Assembly (NCBI GenBank): GCA_000434435.1
Contig: FR895570.1
Span: 1-5,933, forward strand
DNA length: 5,933 nucleotides
Direction of reading: 5' to 3'
Source of the DNA: Firmicutes bacterium CAG:475
Lineage (GTDB): Bacteria; Bacillota; Clostridia; Christensenellales; CAG-917
Shown: piece by piece, positions 5,881-5,933 of the stretch
Layout of the letters: every line of letters starts with the position of its first letter
How positions within the stretch are numbered: position 1 is the first letter of the stretch
Position numbers and translations under genes: made by a program
The notes under the pieces: generated by a model
Database searches by the model: none
What the model was told of the DNA's origin: nothing
The model's input: only the letters and a program-made list of their open reading frames with translations

Positions 5881-5933
5881 TGTACTTTAATTTAGATGCG
5901 CCCCCTCTTTCCCTTTCGGGCTTTTGTTCTTCC

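Larger units (their letters stand above)
5729..5933 (-). promoter_or_regulatory. Leader and probable promoter region of the ktr-kdp operon
   Basis: About 200 nt upstream of ktrB with no convincing gene. It is AT-rich next to ktrB and becomes G-rich on the minus strand near the window edge. Candidate -10 boxes on the minus strand are TATGAT (5862-5857), TAGAAT (5838-5833) and TATAAA (5820-5815); none has a good -35 at normal spacing, so no promoter is called exactly. T-rich stretches include TTTACTTTTTATA (5828-5816) and CTTTATAC (5780-5773). I looked for the c-di-AMP (ydaO-type) riboswitch conserved segments and did not see them. The right edge could be the end of an upstream minus-strand gene. 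Confidence 0.45.

Noticed and set aside
5902..5923. CCCTTTCGGG as an intrinsic terminator at the right edge
   Set aside because: The stem is only three to four G-C pairs and no uninterrupted T run follows on either strand; it may be the end of an upstream transcript but cannot be called.
5729..5933. c-di-AMP (ydaO/yuaA) riboswitch before ktrB
   Set aside because: Plausible from biology, since it precedes K+ transporter genes in other Bacillota, but I do not see its conserved segments (such as GAATCC-type core words) nor a terminator hairpin before ktrB. A covariance-model search would settle it.
5896..5933. Start of a plus-strand gene at the right edge (ATG, Arg-Pro-Leu-Phe...)
   Set aside because: Only 12 codons are visible, with no ribosome site upstream. 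The minus strand there equally well reads as a basic protein tail; too little to support either.
1..5933. CRISPR array, insertion sequence, tRNA or rRNA
   Set aside because: No regularly spaced repeats, transposase motifs, terminal inverted repeats or tRNA cloverleaf words were seen on either strand.

Overview
The window looks like a piece of a Bacillota (Firmicutes) chromosome, probably an anaerobic clostridial-type bacterium. Base composition is moderate to AT-leaning. Ribosome binding sites are strong AGGAGG types, one gene starts with TTG, genes are tightly packed, and the K+ transporter is the two-subunit Ktr type with a short, single-module RCK protein. Species cannot be told from the sequence.

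Layout. Positions 1-707 (+) hold the 3' part of an M20-family metallopeptidase related to carboxypeptidase S/PM20D1, whose start lies outside the window. A symmetric hairpin flanked by A and T runs (730-755) separates it from a convergent gene set on the minus strand. Read 5' to 3' on that strand the set is: a leader region (5933-5729), ktrB/trkH-type K+ channel subunit (5728-4400), ktrA-type RCK gating subunit (4387-3734), a small 63-residue single-span membrane protein (3732-3541), a KdpD-type sensor kinase (3487-1517) and a KdpE-type response regulator (1524-829). Junctions are 12 nt, 1 nt, 53 nt and an 8-nt overlap, so the five genes are most likely one operon.

How the genes fit together. 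KtrB is the K+ pore and KtrA the cytoplasmic nucleotide-binding ring that gates it. KdpD/KdpE normally control the high-affinity Kdp K+ ATPase, but no kdpFABC gene is present here and the two-component system lies in the Ktr operon instead. The kinase is short (656 residues, against about 890 in E. coli). It lacks the whole N-terminal KdpD domain and starts directly with the universal-stress-protein (USP) domain. That domain keeps the serine/aromatic motif linked to cyclic-di-AMP binding in Staphylococcus aureus KdpD, and the RCK_C domain of KtrA keeps the residue pattern linked to cyclic-di-AMP binding in S. aureus KtrA. The simplest reading is a self-contained K+-uptake module in which c-di-AMP could act both on transport and on transcription. 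The small membrane protein between transporter and kinase, apparently coupled to ktrA translation, is the least explained part and the best candidate for something new.
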